From Deltaproteobacteria bacterium (lineage in GTDB: Bacteria > Desulfobacterota_B > Binatia > Bin18), in the NCBI GenBank assembly GCA_012271025.1, contig JAAXHF010000256.1, forward strand, positions 1 to 30,097: a DNA stretch of 30,097 nt, given 5' to 3'. The translations under genes were made by a program, and so were the position numbers. The first letter of the stretch is position 1, and the number at the start of each line of letters is the position of its first letter. The notes under the pieces were generated by a model. That model had not been told where the DNA came from. It ran no database searches and was given only the letters and a program-made list of their open reading frames with translations. Below are positions 16,425 to 24,479 of this stretch, piece after piece.

Positions 16425-19400
16425 ATGCGCCCCCAAAAGCTCAGCCTCAAAAATTTCATGCCCTTTCGGACGACCGGCGATCAGGTCCACGAGGTGGACT
16501 TCTCGCAGCTTGAGCTGTTCTCCATTACCGGCCCGATGGCCAGCGGCAAGTCCGCGCTCATCGACGCCATGGTGTGGTGCCTGTACGGTCGCACCGCCCG
16601 CTACGGCGCCGATTCCAAGGGCGTGATTTCAGCCGGTGAGCAGACCTGCGAGGTCGTGCTGGACTTCAGCGTCGGGGAGCGCTGGTTTCGGGCTGTGCGC
16701 CGCACGGGCAAAATGACGGAGTCGGGGCTCAGTGAGCGCGAGGGCGAAGAGTGGATACAGGATACCTCCGGGTCGGCGCTCCTCACCAGACGCATCGAAG
16801 ACATCCTGGGTCTCGACTTTGACAGCTTCATCAAGACGGTCATTCTGCCCCAGGGTCGCTACGCCGAGTTCCTGACCAGCGAGCCGAGCAAACGCCGCGA
16901 GTTGCTGGCAAAAATACTCGAACTCGGTGTGTACGGGCGTGTGCGCGAGCAGGCCAGAGACGTTGCCAGGCAGGCCGAAACCCGGGCGGCAACGCTACGC
17001 GAAACCCTGGCCCAATACGCCGGGCTGAGCCAGGAGCGTATTGCCCGCCAAAGGGAAGAGTTAGCGGCCCTCAGACAACGCATTGAACAGGTGGCTCAGC
17101 ACGAGACCGTACTGCAAAGCGTGGTCCACCACGTCGATCAGGTCGCCGGGCTGCGCAGTCGGCTTGCCGAGCTTCAGAGCGAAGTCCAGGCGCGCACTCA
17201 GGAGAAAGAGCTGGCGCGAACGAAGACTGAGGAAACCAGCGCTCAGGTGGCTACGCTGGCGCAAGAGCTGGCGCAGATCGGCCAGGAACGAGAAGCGCTG
17301 GGCTATGACGCGACGCGGCACGAAGTCATCGAACGAGCCGCCACCCATCTCAAGCAATGGGAAGTCGCCCAACAGGACGCCGAACGGAAAAACGCCGAAC
17401 ACGCCCGTGTCCAAGGGGAAGCCGAGGCGCTGGTTCAACAGATAGCAGCCCACACCCGACACCGTGAACAGGCGCACACCCGGCATCAGTCTGACACCGC
17501 CGCGTTTGAGCAGCTCGTTGCCGAGGCCGGCGACGTGGCCGCCCTGACAGCAAAGCTCAGTGTCGCAAAACGCTGGAAAGAGCTGCACCAGGAATACCAC
17601 CAGCTGAGCGCGCAGACAGACTCCCTGCGTCAACAACACACCGCCATCCAGCACACACTGGATGGTTTGACGCGGCAGGAAGCAGGCCGTGAGCAGACCA
17701 TCCGCGCCTTGAAAGACGAACGTGAGCGGACCAGAGAAGACGAGCGGCAAACGCGCCAGCTGTTGGCCGAAGCCGAACTTCTCGGTCGAGAACTCCAGGC
17801 TGCTGCCAGAGCGGAAAAGCGAGCCCAGGCCGAACGTGAGAGGCTCGGCACCGGGCTGACCACAGCAGACCAGACCGCCCAGCGCGCCCGGCATGCTCTG
17901 GCCCGAGCCGAAACGCAGGAAAATACGGCTCGCACTGCGCTCGAAGAGAGCCAGCGCCGGCACGAAGCCGTCCATCTGCGGGAGACGCTCCAGGTCGGCG
18001 ACGCCTGTCCCGTGTGTCAGGCAACCGTCAGGGAAATTCCTGCGGCTCAGACAGCCGGGGACGATCTGAAGGAGCTTCAGGTTCGGCTGGAACGCGCCCA
18101 CCAGACCACCGAGCAAAAACGCACGGCAGCGCAAGACGCCCATGCCGCGCTGACGGCGTTGCGGGCGCGGCTCGACGATGCGGAGTCGGAACTCGAAGAA
18201 CGCGGGCGTGCCCGGCAAGAGATCCAGGACCGATTTGTGTCCGGCTTTCCCGGCCATGCATCCCTGTCCGCAGCGCTCGGCGCCATACAGACGCGGCAAC
18301 AAGAGCTGGGCACGGCGCTCACAGACCTGGAGACGCGGGCCGCCTCGGCAGAGCGGGACAAAGCGCAGCTGTCAGGCCGACGTGAAAGCGCCCAACAAGA
18401 AACGGCAAGGCTGGAAGAAGCCCTGCGAGGGACGGCCGAGAGGCTGGAGGTCAATGCCCGCGAGTCGGCAGCACAGGAACGTGAGATCGCCGCGTTTCTC
18501 ACAACAGATAAAGACCCCGAACAGCGCGTGGCTCACCGCCTGAATATGGTCAGACAGGTCGAGCAGCAGTTACAGGAAGCAGATCACGCCGTGCGTCAGG
18601 CTGACTTGACCCTCAACGATCTCAACACACAGCAGGTCCAAAAAAAAGGCGACCTCAGATTAGTCGCCTCCGAATACGAGGGCGCCGTACTCCGGGCCGA
18701 ACACGAAGCGCAGGCAGTCCGGGAATGTCTTGGCCTGACGGCGGACGCGCTACTCCCGAAGGCTGAAGAAGTCGAAGCCGAACGTACCGTCCTGTCCGAC
18801 AAGCAGGCCGGATATGCAGAACTGTCACAACGCGAAGAAAACCTGCGGACCAGGCAAGACCAGGCCGAACGTCAGGCCAGGGACTCACACGCCGACCTGC
18901 AAGTCCGAACGCGCGTGTTGGAAGAAGCGCGGGAGAAACAGCACCAGGCGCAAAGCCGGCTCGAACACGAACGGGAAACGCTCGAGGAGGCGATTGCACA
19001 ACACAGCCTCGCCGACGCCGGCGAGGATGGGGCACATATCAAACGCCAACTTGAGAGCGTTCGGGGACAAATGATGGCTCTCCAGGAACAGCGCGGGCGT
19101 CTGGAAGCCGAGCACGCCGAGGCTGAACGCCGCTGGCAGGAGAAAGAGCAGGAAGAAGACAAGCTGCGCGCTGCGGAAACCGAACAGCGCCTGGCCTCGG
19201 ACCTGCGCAAGCTCCTGGGCTCGGAGTTTACCGACTTTCTTTCGCGCGGAGCTATAGAAGCCCTGATGCGCGACGCGTCCAGACACCTGCAAGGGCTCAC
19301 CCACGGGCGGTACACCTTTGACATTGCCTCTCGTGGTCGGGCGATCAATCTCCAGATTGTCGATCACGAAAACCAGCGCCTCGCCCGTCCGACCCATTCG

Positions 19401-19706
19401 CTGTCGGGCGGCGAAACGTTTCTGGCTTCGCTGGCCATCGCCCTCGCCCTGTCGCAAGGCTTCCGGGCTGTGGCGACCGGACGGGCGGCAAAGACCTCGA
19501 CCGAATGCCTGATTCTGGACGAAGGCTTTGGAACCCTCGACCGGGAGGGCGTGCAGATGGTGACCGAAACCCTGCAAGAGCTGCGCGGCGAAGAGGGCCG
19601 CATGGTCGGCATCATTACCCACGTCGAAGAGGTGGCGGCGGCCATGCCGATGCAGATCGAGGTGCGCAAGGGCAACCGCTCAAGCACGATTGCGGTCTCG
19701 TCCTAG
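16425..19706 (+). CDS. sbcC: SbcC/Rad50 SMC-like ATPase
   Basis: A 1093-residue SMC-family ATPase, partner of SbcD in DNA-end processing. Walker A is ITGPMASGKSALID (Lys42-Ser43), long coiled-coil arms follow, the zinc hook is CPVC (Cys528 and Cys531) almost exactly in the middle, and the C-terminal half has LSGGETFLASLAIALALSQG (from about 993) and Walker B LILDEGFGTLD (Asp1032-Glu1033). The start was placed at 16425 because MRPQKLSLKNFMPFR matches the family N-terminus; an ATG 6 bases earlier is also possible. The frame is open back to 16356, but that extension is the translated intergenic repeat. The ribosome site is weak, so expression may depend on upstream translation. Confidence 0.95.
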   Translation: MRPQKLSLKNFMPFRTTGDQVHEVDFSQLELFSITGPMASGKSALIDAMVWCLYGRTARYGADSKGVISAGEQTCEVVLDFSVGERWFRAVRRTGKMTESGLSEREGEEWIQDTSGSALLTRRIEDILGLDFDSFIKTVILPQGRYAEFLTSEPSKRRELLAKILELGVYGRVREQARDVARQAETRAATLRETLAQYAGLSQERIARQREELAALRQRIEQVAQHETVLQSVVHHVDQVAGLRSRLAELQSEVQARTQEKELARTKTEETSAQVATLAQELAQIGQEREALGYDATRHEVIERAATHLKQWEVAQQDAERKNAEHARVQGEAEALVQQIAAHTRHREQAHTRHQSDTAAFEQLVAEAGDVAALTAKLSVAKRWKELHQEYHQLSAQTDSLRQQHTAIQHTLDGLTRQEAGREQTIRALKDERERTREDERQTRQLLAEAELLGRELQAAARAEKRAQAERERLGTGLTTADQTAQRARHALARAETQENTARTALEESQRRHEAVHLRETLQVGDACPVCQATVREIPAAQTAGDDLKELQVRLERAHQTTEQKRTAAQDAHAALTALRARLDDAESELEERGRARQEIQDRFVSGFPGHASLSAALGAIQTRQQELGTALTDLETRAASAERDKAQLSGRRESAQQETARLEEALRGTAERLEVNARESAAQEREIAAFLTTDKDPEQRVAHRLNMVRQVEQQLQEADHAVRQADLTLNDLNTQQVQKKGDLRLVASEYEGAVLRAEHEAQAVRECLGLTADALLPKAEEVEAERTVLSDKQAGYAELSQREENLRTRQDQAERQARDSHADLQVRTRVLEEAREKQHQAQSRLEHERETLEEAIAQHSLADAGEDGAHIKRQLESVRGQMMALQEQRGRLEAEHAEAERRWQEKEQEEDKLRAAETEQRLASDLRKLLGSEFTDFLSRGAIEALMRDASRHLQGLTHGRYTFDIASRGRAINLQIVDHENQRLARPTHSLSGGETFLASLAIALALSQGFRAVATGRAAKTSTECLILDEGFGTLDREGVQMVTETLQELRGEEGRMVGIITHVEEVAAAMPMQIEVRKGNRSSTIAVSS

Positions 19707-19769
19707 GCCGACCGCCGCCGGGCCGCTCGGTTCTCAGCCACAGCGTTTTGTGGCAGGATAGCGCCCACT

Positions 19770-20186
19770 ATGTCAGACACACGTCCCAAACCCCTGCCTG
19801 CGGTAGACGCGCTGTCCAAGCCGTTCTGGGATGCCGCCCAGCAGCACCGGCTCGTCCTCCAGCGCTGCACGGCGTGCGGCTATTTCAACCATCCGCCACG
19901 GCTGGCGTGTGACGCCTGCCAGTCACAGCAGCTGGATTTTGCACCGGTCAGCGGCCGGGGCAGGATTTACAGCTTCACAGTCATGCACCAACCCAACATC
20001 GCGGGCTTTGAAGACGAAATTCCCTACCTGAATATCCTGGTTGAGCTGGAAGAGCAGGCCAAGCTGTTCATGGTCTGCGACCTGCCGCTGGCCGACCGCG
20101 ACAAGGTCACTATCGGTGGGCCGGTCGAGGTCTGGTTTGAAGACGTGAACGCGGAGATCAGCCTGCCGCGCTTTCGGCTGGCGTAG
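19770..20186 (+). CDS. DUF35 zinc-ribbon/OB-fold protein
   Basis: A 138-residue protein with a rubredoxin-like zinc ribbon (Cys33, Cys36, Cys47, Cys50 in RCTACGYFNHPPRLACDACQ) followed by an OB-fold (SGRGRIYSFTVMHQP, YLNILVELEEQ). DUF35 proteins are obligate partners of thiolase-like enzymes, for example in HMG-CoA synthesis/acetoacetyl-CoA thiolase complexes of archaea and with the Ltp2 aldolase of steroid side-chain breakdown. The thiolase-like gene follows after 33 bases, as expected. The start ATG 19770 is close behind GGCAGGAT. Acts as a structural and CoA-channelling subunit by analogy. Confidence 0.9.
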   Translation: MSDTRPKPLPAVDALSKPFWDAAQQHRLVLQRCTACGYFNHPPRLACDACQSQQLDFAPVSGRGRIYSFTVMHQPNIAGFEDEIPYLNILVELEEQAKLFMVCDLPLADRDKVTIGGPVEVWFEDVNAEISLPRFRLA

Positions 20187-20219
20187 CAGGCCCACAGGAC
20201 AGCAGACACGGAGACGCGT

Positions 20220-21404
20220 ATGTGGACCGGACGAGGCAAAACCGCAATCGTTGGAGTGGGCTATTCCGAGCTGACCCGGCACTCGGAAAAACCGCTCGGC
20301 CTGCTGGCTCTTGACGGGTGTCGAGCCGCGCTCGATGACGCGGGGCTCAGGCCGGAGCAGATCGATGGACTGGCCACCTTCCCCGAGGCGCCGTTTCTGG
20401 GCGCCGGCCACAAGGACGGCGAGGATATTGTCAGCGTCGAGTACATCCTGAACCACCTGCCGCTGGCCCCGGATATTCGCTGGTACGCCCAGATTGAGAC
20501 CGGCATGATTGCCAGTCCGATCATCGAAGCGGTGCACGCCCTGCTGGCCGGGGCGTGCGACTACGCCCTGGTATGGCGGGCGATGCACAACCCGCGTGGC
20601 CGCTACGGGGCGTGGAAGAGCGACCGGGCTGCGGGCGATACCCAATTCATCGCCCCCTACGGCTGTACGGGCATTTTTCAGTGGCACGCCATGGCCTGGC
20701 AGCGCTACATGCATCTGTACGGAGCGACCCGCGAGGACTTGGCGACCTTTGTGACCAACAGCCGCCGCAACGCCAACCTCAACCCGCACGCCTATTTTTA
20801 CACCACGCCGATGAGCCGCGAGGACTACTTCGCGGCCCGCAAGATTGCCGAGCCGCTGTGTCTGTTTGACTGCGATATCCCGGTCGAGGGCTGTGTCGCC
20901 CTGATACTCACCACGTCCGAGCGAGCCCAGGACTTGCCCAACCCGCCCGCCTACGTGGCCGGCTATGGCCAGAACACGAGCCGGCGGCGCAGCCTGTTTC
21001 ACTACTCGCAGGACGACTACATGGAGTGTGGCGGCTCTCTGGCCACGAAGCTGTGGGCGTCGTCCGGCCTGGGTCCGCACGATATGAGCGCCGCCCAGCT
21101 GTACGACGGGTTCAGCCCATCGGCGATGTATTGGCTGGAAGCGGCCGGCTTTTGTCCCCAGGGCCAGGCCCACGCCTTTATCCAGGACGGTCGGATCGCG
21201 CTGGAGGGCGAGCTGCCGGTGAATACCTTCGGGGGCAGCCTGAGCGAGGGCCGTCTGCACGGCATGGGCCATATTGCCGAGGCGGTCTTGCAGGTGACCG
21301 GGCGGGCCGACACACGCCAGGTGCCGGACGCCGGCGCAGCCTGCGCCATTGACGGCTCGCCCATGCTGCGCGGCAGCGGCCTGGTCGTCACAAAAGAGCC
21401 CTAG
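20220..21404 (+). CDS. Thiolase-like protein (lipid-transfer/Ltp2-type), no nucleophilic Cys
   Basis: A 394-residue thiolase-fold protein, starting MWTGRGKTAIVGVGYSEL. The N-half has ALDDAGLRPEQIDGL near residue 40 and the C-half NTFGGSLSEGRLHGMGHI near 340, both typical of the SCP-x/lipid-transfer-type thiolase branch. At the place where thiolases carry the acylated cysteine, this protein reads AQIETGMIASPIIEAV, with no Cys. That is usual for the Ltp2-like branch, which performs retro-aldol cleavage with a DUF35 partner. The preceding DUF35 gene fits that model. Likely role: C-C bond cleavage or an unknown acyl-CoA step. Substrate unknown. The seleno-ArsC gene begins 71 bases downstream. Confidence 0.88.
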   Translation: MWTGRGKTAIVGVGYSELTRHSEKPLGLLALDGCRAALDDAGLRPEQIDGLATFPEAPFLGAGHKDGEDIVSVEYILNHLPLAPDIRWYAQIETGMIASPIIEAVHALLAGACDYALVWRAMHNPRGRYGAWKSDRAAGDTQFIAPYGCTGIFQWHAMAWQRYMHLYGATREDLATFVTNSRRNANLNPHAYFYTTPMSREDYFAARKIAEPLCLFDCDIPVEGCVALILTTSERAQDLPNPPAYVAGYGQNTSRRRSLFHYSQDDYMECGGSLATKLWASSGLGPHDMSAAQLYDGFSPSAMYWLEAAGFCPQGQAHAFIQDGRIALEGELPVNTFGGSLSEGRLHGMGHIAEAVLQVTGRADTRQVPDAGAACAIDGSPMLRGSGLVVTKEP

Positions 21405-21475
21405 CGCTCAGGGCTTGGCAGACCGGCCCCGGTCCAGCTAAGCTGGGGCAACATTCTGCACAGGAGGCTTTGTCC

Positions 21476-21829
21476 ATGGAAAAACTCGAGATGTACCACA
21501 ACCCCGGCTGAGGCCAGTCCCGAAAAGCGCTCGAAATTCTGCGAGAGCGCGGCGTCGAGGTCGACGTGACCGAATACCTGAAAAACCCCTTGAGCCGGGC
21601 CGATTTTGAACGGTTCCTGACGCTCCTGCCCAACCCGGCGGCGGAGCTGGTGCGCAAGGACAAACGCTTCAAGGAGCTACAGCTCAACGAAGCCGACTAC
21701 ACGACCCCGGAGACGGTGGTCGCCGTTCTGCTCGAACACCCGGAGCTGATGCAGCGACCGATCATTATTCGTGGCGAGCGGGCGGTCTTGGCCCGGCCCG
21801 GAGAGATGGTCGAAGAGCTGTTGGACTAG
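21476..21829 (+). CDS. arsC: Selenocysteine-containing ArsC-family arsenate reductase (Sec12)
   Basis: Read through the in-frame TGA at 21509-21511, the gene gives 117 residues, the family length. The start is MEKLEMYHNPG-Sec-GQSRKAL, equivalent to MxxIYHNPxCGxSRxxL of plasmid R773 ArsC. His8, residue 12, Arg60, Arg94 (QRPII) and Arg107 (ARPGE) are at the same numbers as the R773 catalytic residues. Thus Sec replaces the arsenate-attacking Cys12. ArsC reduces As(V) to As(III) with glutaredoxin/glutathione in the cytoplasm, but related ArsC/YffB proteins can have other thiol roles. A strong ribosome site (AGGAGG) is 7 bases before the ATG. A gene caller would start it late at about 21566, losing the active site. 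No other ars gene is nearby. Sec rather than stop is inferred from the homology on both sides. Confidence 0.88.
21527..21550 (+). promoter_or_regulatory. Candidate bacterial SECIS hairpin in seleno-arsC
   Basis: GCGCTC (21527-21532) pairs with GAGCGC (21545-21550), beginning 16 bases after the UGA. In this form the apical loop starts with G (GAAATTCTGCGA). An alternative inner helix TCG/CGA gives an 8-base loop with a 2-base bulge. Position and a G at the start of the loop fit bacterial SECIS elements, which lie within the coding region just after the UGA and bind SelB. It is a hand-drawn fold, not a computed one. Confidence 0.6.
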
Positions 21830-21848
21830 GAAAAAATGAAGAATGCAG

Positions 21849-21891
21849 AACGCTGAATGCAGAACGGCAGACAGTGTTCTCATTCAGCGTT
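21849..21891. repeat. Intergenic hairpin of AACGCTGAATG arms between seleno-arsC and miaB
   Basis: AACGCTGAATG (21849-21859) is perfectly complementary to CATTCAGCGTT (21881-21891). Inside it AGAAC (21861-21865) pairs with GTTCT (21876-21880), leaving a one-base bulge and a 10-base loop. It sits between two convergent genes and could work as a bidirectional terminator. The same CATTCAGCGTT occurs again at 21902-21912, inside the last codons of miaB. Confidence 0.75.
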
Positions 21892-21893
21892 CA

Positions 21894-23216
21894 TCATTCC
21901 TCATTCAGCGTTTCCAACCCCTCCCCCACCAGCGTATGGGCGGTTGCTGAGGTCACGTTTACCCGGACCAGATCGCCCGGCTGGGCACCGTTGGCCGGAA
22001 AGACTACGGTTTTGAACTGCCGGCTCTTTCCAGCCAGCCAGTCCTTCTGGCGTTTTGCCGGCCCCTCGACCAGAACCTCGACGCTGCGGCCTACCTGTCG
22101 TTGGTTCAGCGCGCCGGAAATGCCTTCCTGCAGACGAATGATCTGTTGCAAGCGCCGGCCTTTTTCTTCTTCCGACAGCGTCTCTTCCCACTTATAGGCT
22201 TTGGTGCCCTGGCGGGCCGAATACTTGAACAGAAAGGCCGAGTCATACTCGACGGCCCGCATGAAGTCACAGGTGGCCTGGAAGTCGTCCTCATCCTCGC
22301 CCGGAAAGCCGACAATGATATCGGTTGAAAAGGCGATGTTGGGGACGGCCGCCCGCAAGCGTTCCATCAGAGCCGTATACGCTTCAATGGTATAGCCGCG
22401 TTCCATCCGGGCCAGCACCCGGTTCGAGGCCGACTGGAGCGGCAGGTGGAGGTAGGGAGCGACTTTTGGACAGTCGGCCATGGCCTCAATCGTCGAATCG
22501 GTCATGTCCGAGGGGTGGGGCGAGGTGAAACGGATACGCTCAACGCCGTCAATGGCTGCGGTCCGGCGCAGCAAGGCTCCGAAGTCGCACCCGTCGTGAC
22601 GGTAGGCGTTGACGGTCTGACCCAGATACACGACTTCCTTATAGCCCTGCTCGGCCACGTCTCGGACCTGGTCGAGCAAGGTCTGGACCGGCACGCTGCG
22701 CTCACGCCCTCTGACGTAGGGCACGATGCAGAAGGTGCAGAATTTGTCGCAGCCGCGCATGACCGTCACCCAGGCCCGCACGCCCTCAGCCCGGACCGGC
22801 GACACGTCGGCGTAGGTCTCATCCCGGTCGAGCCGCACCGAGACCAGGGGATCGGCGGGGTCGTCCTGGTCCAACAGAGCCGGCAGATTGCGGTAGGCAT
22901 CGGGGCCGAGCACCAGGTCGAGGAAGGGCGCTTTGTCCAGCAGCTGGTCGCGGTGGTGCTGGGCCATGCAGCCGGTCAGCCCCAGACGCACCTCGGGACG
23001 GCGGGTTTTGTGATGCACCAAGGCGGCCAGGCGTTTGAGCACGCGCTCCTCGGCGTGTTCCCGAATCGCGCAGGTGTTGAGCAGAATCACATCGGCTTCG
23101 TCGGCCTGTCGGGTCGGCTCATAGCCGTGCGGTTTGAGCAGCCCGACGAGCAGTTCGGTGTCGGCGATATTCATCTGACAACCGTAGGTTTCAATGTAGA
23201 CCTTGCGCGCATCCAT
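21894..23216 (-). CDS. miaB: tRNA-2-methylthio-N6-dimethylallyladenosine synthase MiaB
   Basis: A 440-residue radical-SAM methylthiotransferase. The N-terminal MTTase domain holds three cluster cysteines in ETYGCQMN, NTCAIREHAEE and LTGCMAQ; IREHAEE is diagnostic for MiaB rather than RimO or MtaB. The radical-SAM triad is in RGCDKFCTFCIVPYVRGRERS near residue 150. A C-terminal TRAM domain follows (VGRSVEVLVEGPAK). It adds the 2-methylthio group to i6A37 of tRNAs reading U-starting codons. ATG 23216 (MDARKVYIETYGCQ) is preferred; the frame is open upstream to a TTG at 23300, but those residues are not family-like. The last codons (TLNEE and TGA) lie inside an intergenic repeat. Confidence 0.95.
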   Translation of the reverse strand: MDARKVYIETYGCQMNIADTELLVGLLKPHGYEPTRQADEADVILLNTCAIREHAEERVLKRLAALVHHKTRRPEVRLGLTGCMAQHHRDQLLDKAPFLDLVLGPDAYRNLPALLDQDDPADPLVSVRLDRDETYADVSPVRAEGVRAWVTVMRGCDKFCTFCIVPYVRGRERSVPVQTLLDQVRDVAEQGYKEVVYLGQTVNAYRHDGCDFGALLRRTAAIDGVERIRFTSPHPSDMTDSTIEAMADCPKVAPYLHLPLQSASNRVLARMERGYTIEAYTALMERLRAAVPNIAFSTDIIVGFPGEDEDDFQATCDFMRAVEYDSAFLFKYSARQGTKAYKWEETLSEEEKGRRLQQIIRLQEGISGALNQRQVGRSVEVLVEGPAKRQKDWLAGKSRQFKTVVFPANGAQPGDLVRVNVTSATAHTLVGEGLETLNEE

Positions 23217-23396
23217 TACGATTTTTGTAGCGAGTCCAGCCAGGCAGGGCAAGGGTAGTACCTCAGCGGGTAGGGGCGGGTTTGAAACTATACGGGGCAA
23301 CCATTAGCAAATTGAGACACGACCAGGACAGGAGCTTCGTTGCGGCCCGGGGGGCGGGATGGTAGCTTAGGTCGAACCGAAAAAAACATACGGGAA

Positions 23397-23495
23397 GCGG
23401 GTGAAACGCTGAAGTATGAATGCTGAATGATGAACGGCAAACGGTGTGGCTATTGCTTTCACCCATCGTTCGCCGTTTTGCGTGACGTTTCCCGC
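23397..23495. repeat. Imperfect inverted repeat region between miaB and the BtuF-like gene
   Basis: GCGGGTGAAACG (23397-23408) pairs with CGTTTCCCGC (23486-23495) apart from a 2-base bulge. Between them lie TGAATGCTGAATGATGAACGG and similar units, the same family as at 21849-21912 and 5343-5353. The rest of the 23217-23507 spacer shows no gene. Both flanking genes read away from it, so their promoters must be here, but I see no convincing -35/-10 pair. Confidence 0.6.
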
Positions 23496-23507
23496 CCAGG
23501 ACGAGAT

Positions 23508-24431
23508 ATGTCTCAGCCACAACGGATCGTCTCTTTGCTGCCGAGCAGTACCGAAATGGTGTGCGCGCTTGGCATGGCTGAACGTCTGGTCGGCGTGTCG
23601 CACGAGTGCGACTACCCGGCCGAGGTGGTCGGGCTGCCGATCCTGACCGAACCCAAGCTCGACCCGTCCGGGACGAGCCGGGCGATTGACGACCGCGTCC
23701 GGCAGCTGGTCCAGGACGGCCTGAGCGTCTATCGGCTGAAAACCGACCTCCTGCGCGCTCTTAAACCCGACCTGATTGTCACCCAGGACCAGTGTGAGGT
23801 GTGCGCCGTGTCGGTGTCCGAGGTGGAGCGGGCGGTGCAGTCTCTGCTGGCCTCGGATGTCGCTCTCGTATCGCTGAGCCCGCAGCGCCTGGGGGATATC
23901 TGGTACGATATGCAGGGCTTGGCCCAGGCCCTGGGTCAAGACGAACAGGCCGAGGATTTGCTGCGTACGCTCAAGAAACGGGTCTGGAAGGTCGAGCAGC
24001 GCACCCGCCATCTTGAACGCCCGCGGGTGGCGTGTCTGGAGTGGCTGGACCCGCTGATGGCCTCTGCGAACTGGGTTCCCGAAATGGTCGAGATCGCCGG
24101 CGGCACATACGACCTGGCCGCCGCCGGGGATCACAGCCCGACGCTGAGCTGGGACCGCCTGCTTGAGGCACAGCCGGAGGTGATCGTCATCATGCCGTGC
24201 GGCTTTCCGATTGCCCAGTCACAGGCCGAGCTGCCGACCCTGACCGCTCATCCCGACTGGCAACGGCTGCCCGCAGTGCAGGCCGGTCGGGTATATATTG
24301 TTGACGGCAACGCCTATTTCAACCGGCCGGGCCCGCGCATTGTCGAGAGCATTGAACTGCTGGCAGAGATGCTCCATCCCCAAGCCTGCGCCGGTCTGGC
24401 ACCCGAGGGATCGTATATCCCGGTTTTGTAG
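23508..24431 (+). CDS. BtuF-like cobalamin-binding (periplasmic-binding-fold) protein without signal peptide
   Basis: A 307-residue protein of the BtuF/TroA-like helical-backbone binding fold. Features are RIVSLLPSSTEMVCALG at the start, LVGVSHECDYP near residue 38, KPDLIVTQDQCEVCAVS near 88, and ARVACLEWLDPLMASANWVPEM-like sequence near 175, with QPEVIVIMPCGF near 220. This pattern belongs to a widespread 'cobalamin-binding protein' group. Unlike true BtuF it has no signal peptide and no ABC permease or ATPase gene beside it, so it may act in the cytoplasm; function is unproven. The ATG at 23508 gives the conserved start; the frame extends 27 codons upstream into repeat sequence and is rejected. 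Confidence 0.85.
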   Translation: MSQPQRIVSLLPSSTEMVCALGMAERLVGVSHECDYPAEVVGLPILTEPKLDPSGTSRAIDDRVRQLVQDGLSVYRLKTDLLRALKPDLIVTQDQCEVCAVSVSEVERAVQSLLASDVALVSLSPQRLGDIWYDMQGLAQALGQDEQAEDLLRTLKKRVWKVEQRTRHLERPRVACLEWLDPLMASANWVPEMVEIAGGTYDLAAAGDHSPTLSWDRLLEAQPEVIVIMPCGFPIAQSQAELPTLTAHPDWQRLPAVQAGRVYIVDGNAYFNRPGPRIVESIELLAEMLHPQACAGLAPEGSYIPVL

Positions 24432-24479
24432 GGATGGGCCTCCATATCACCAACCCAGCAGGTATTCCCCGGACATATG

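Noticed and set aside
21426..21449. Hairpin GCCCC...GGGGC between thiolase-like gene and seleno-arsC as a terminator
   Set aside because: Arms compete with a smaller CCAGC/GCTGG stem and no T-run follows, so a terminator call is not supported.
21566..21829. Separate 87-residue gene starting at 21566
   Set aside because: It is the C-terminal part of the seleno-ArsC; the true start with a strong ribosome site is at 21476.
23217..23300. miaB start at TTG 23300
   Set aside because: The additional 28 residues are not family-like and no ribosome site precedes the TTG.
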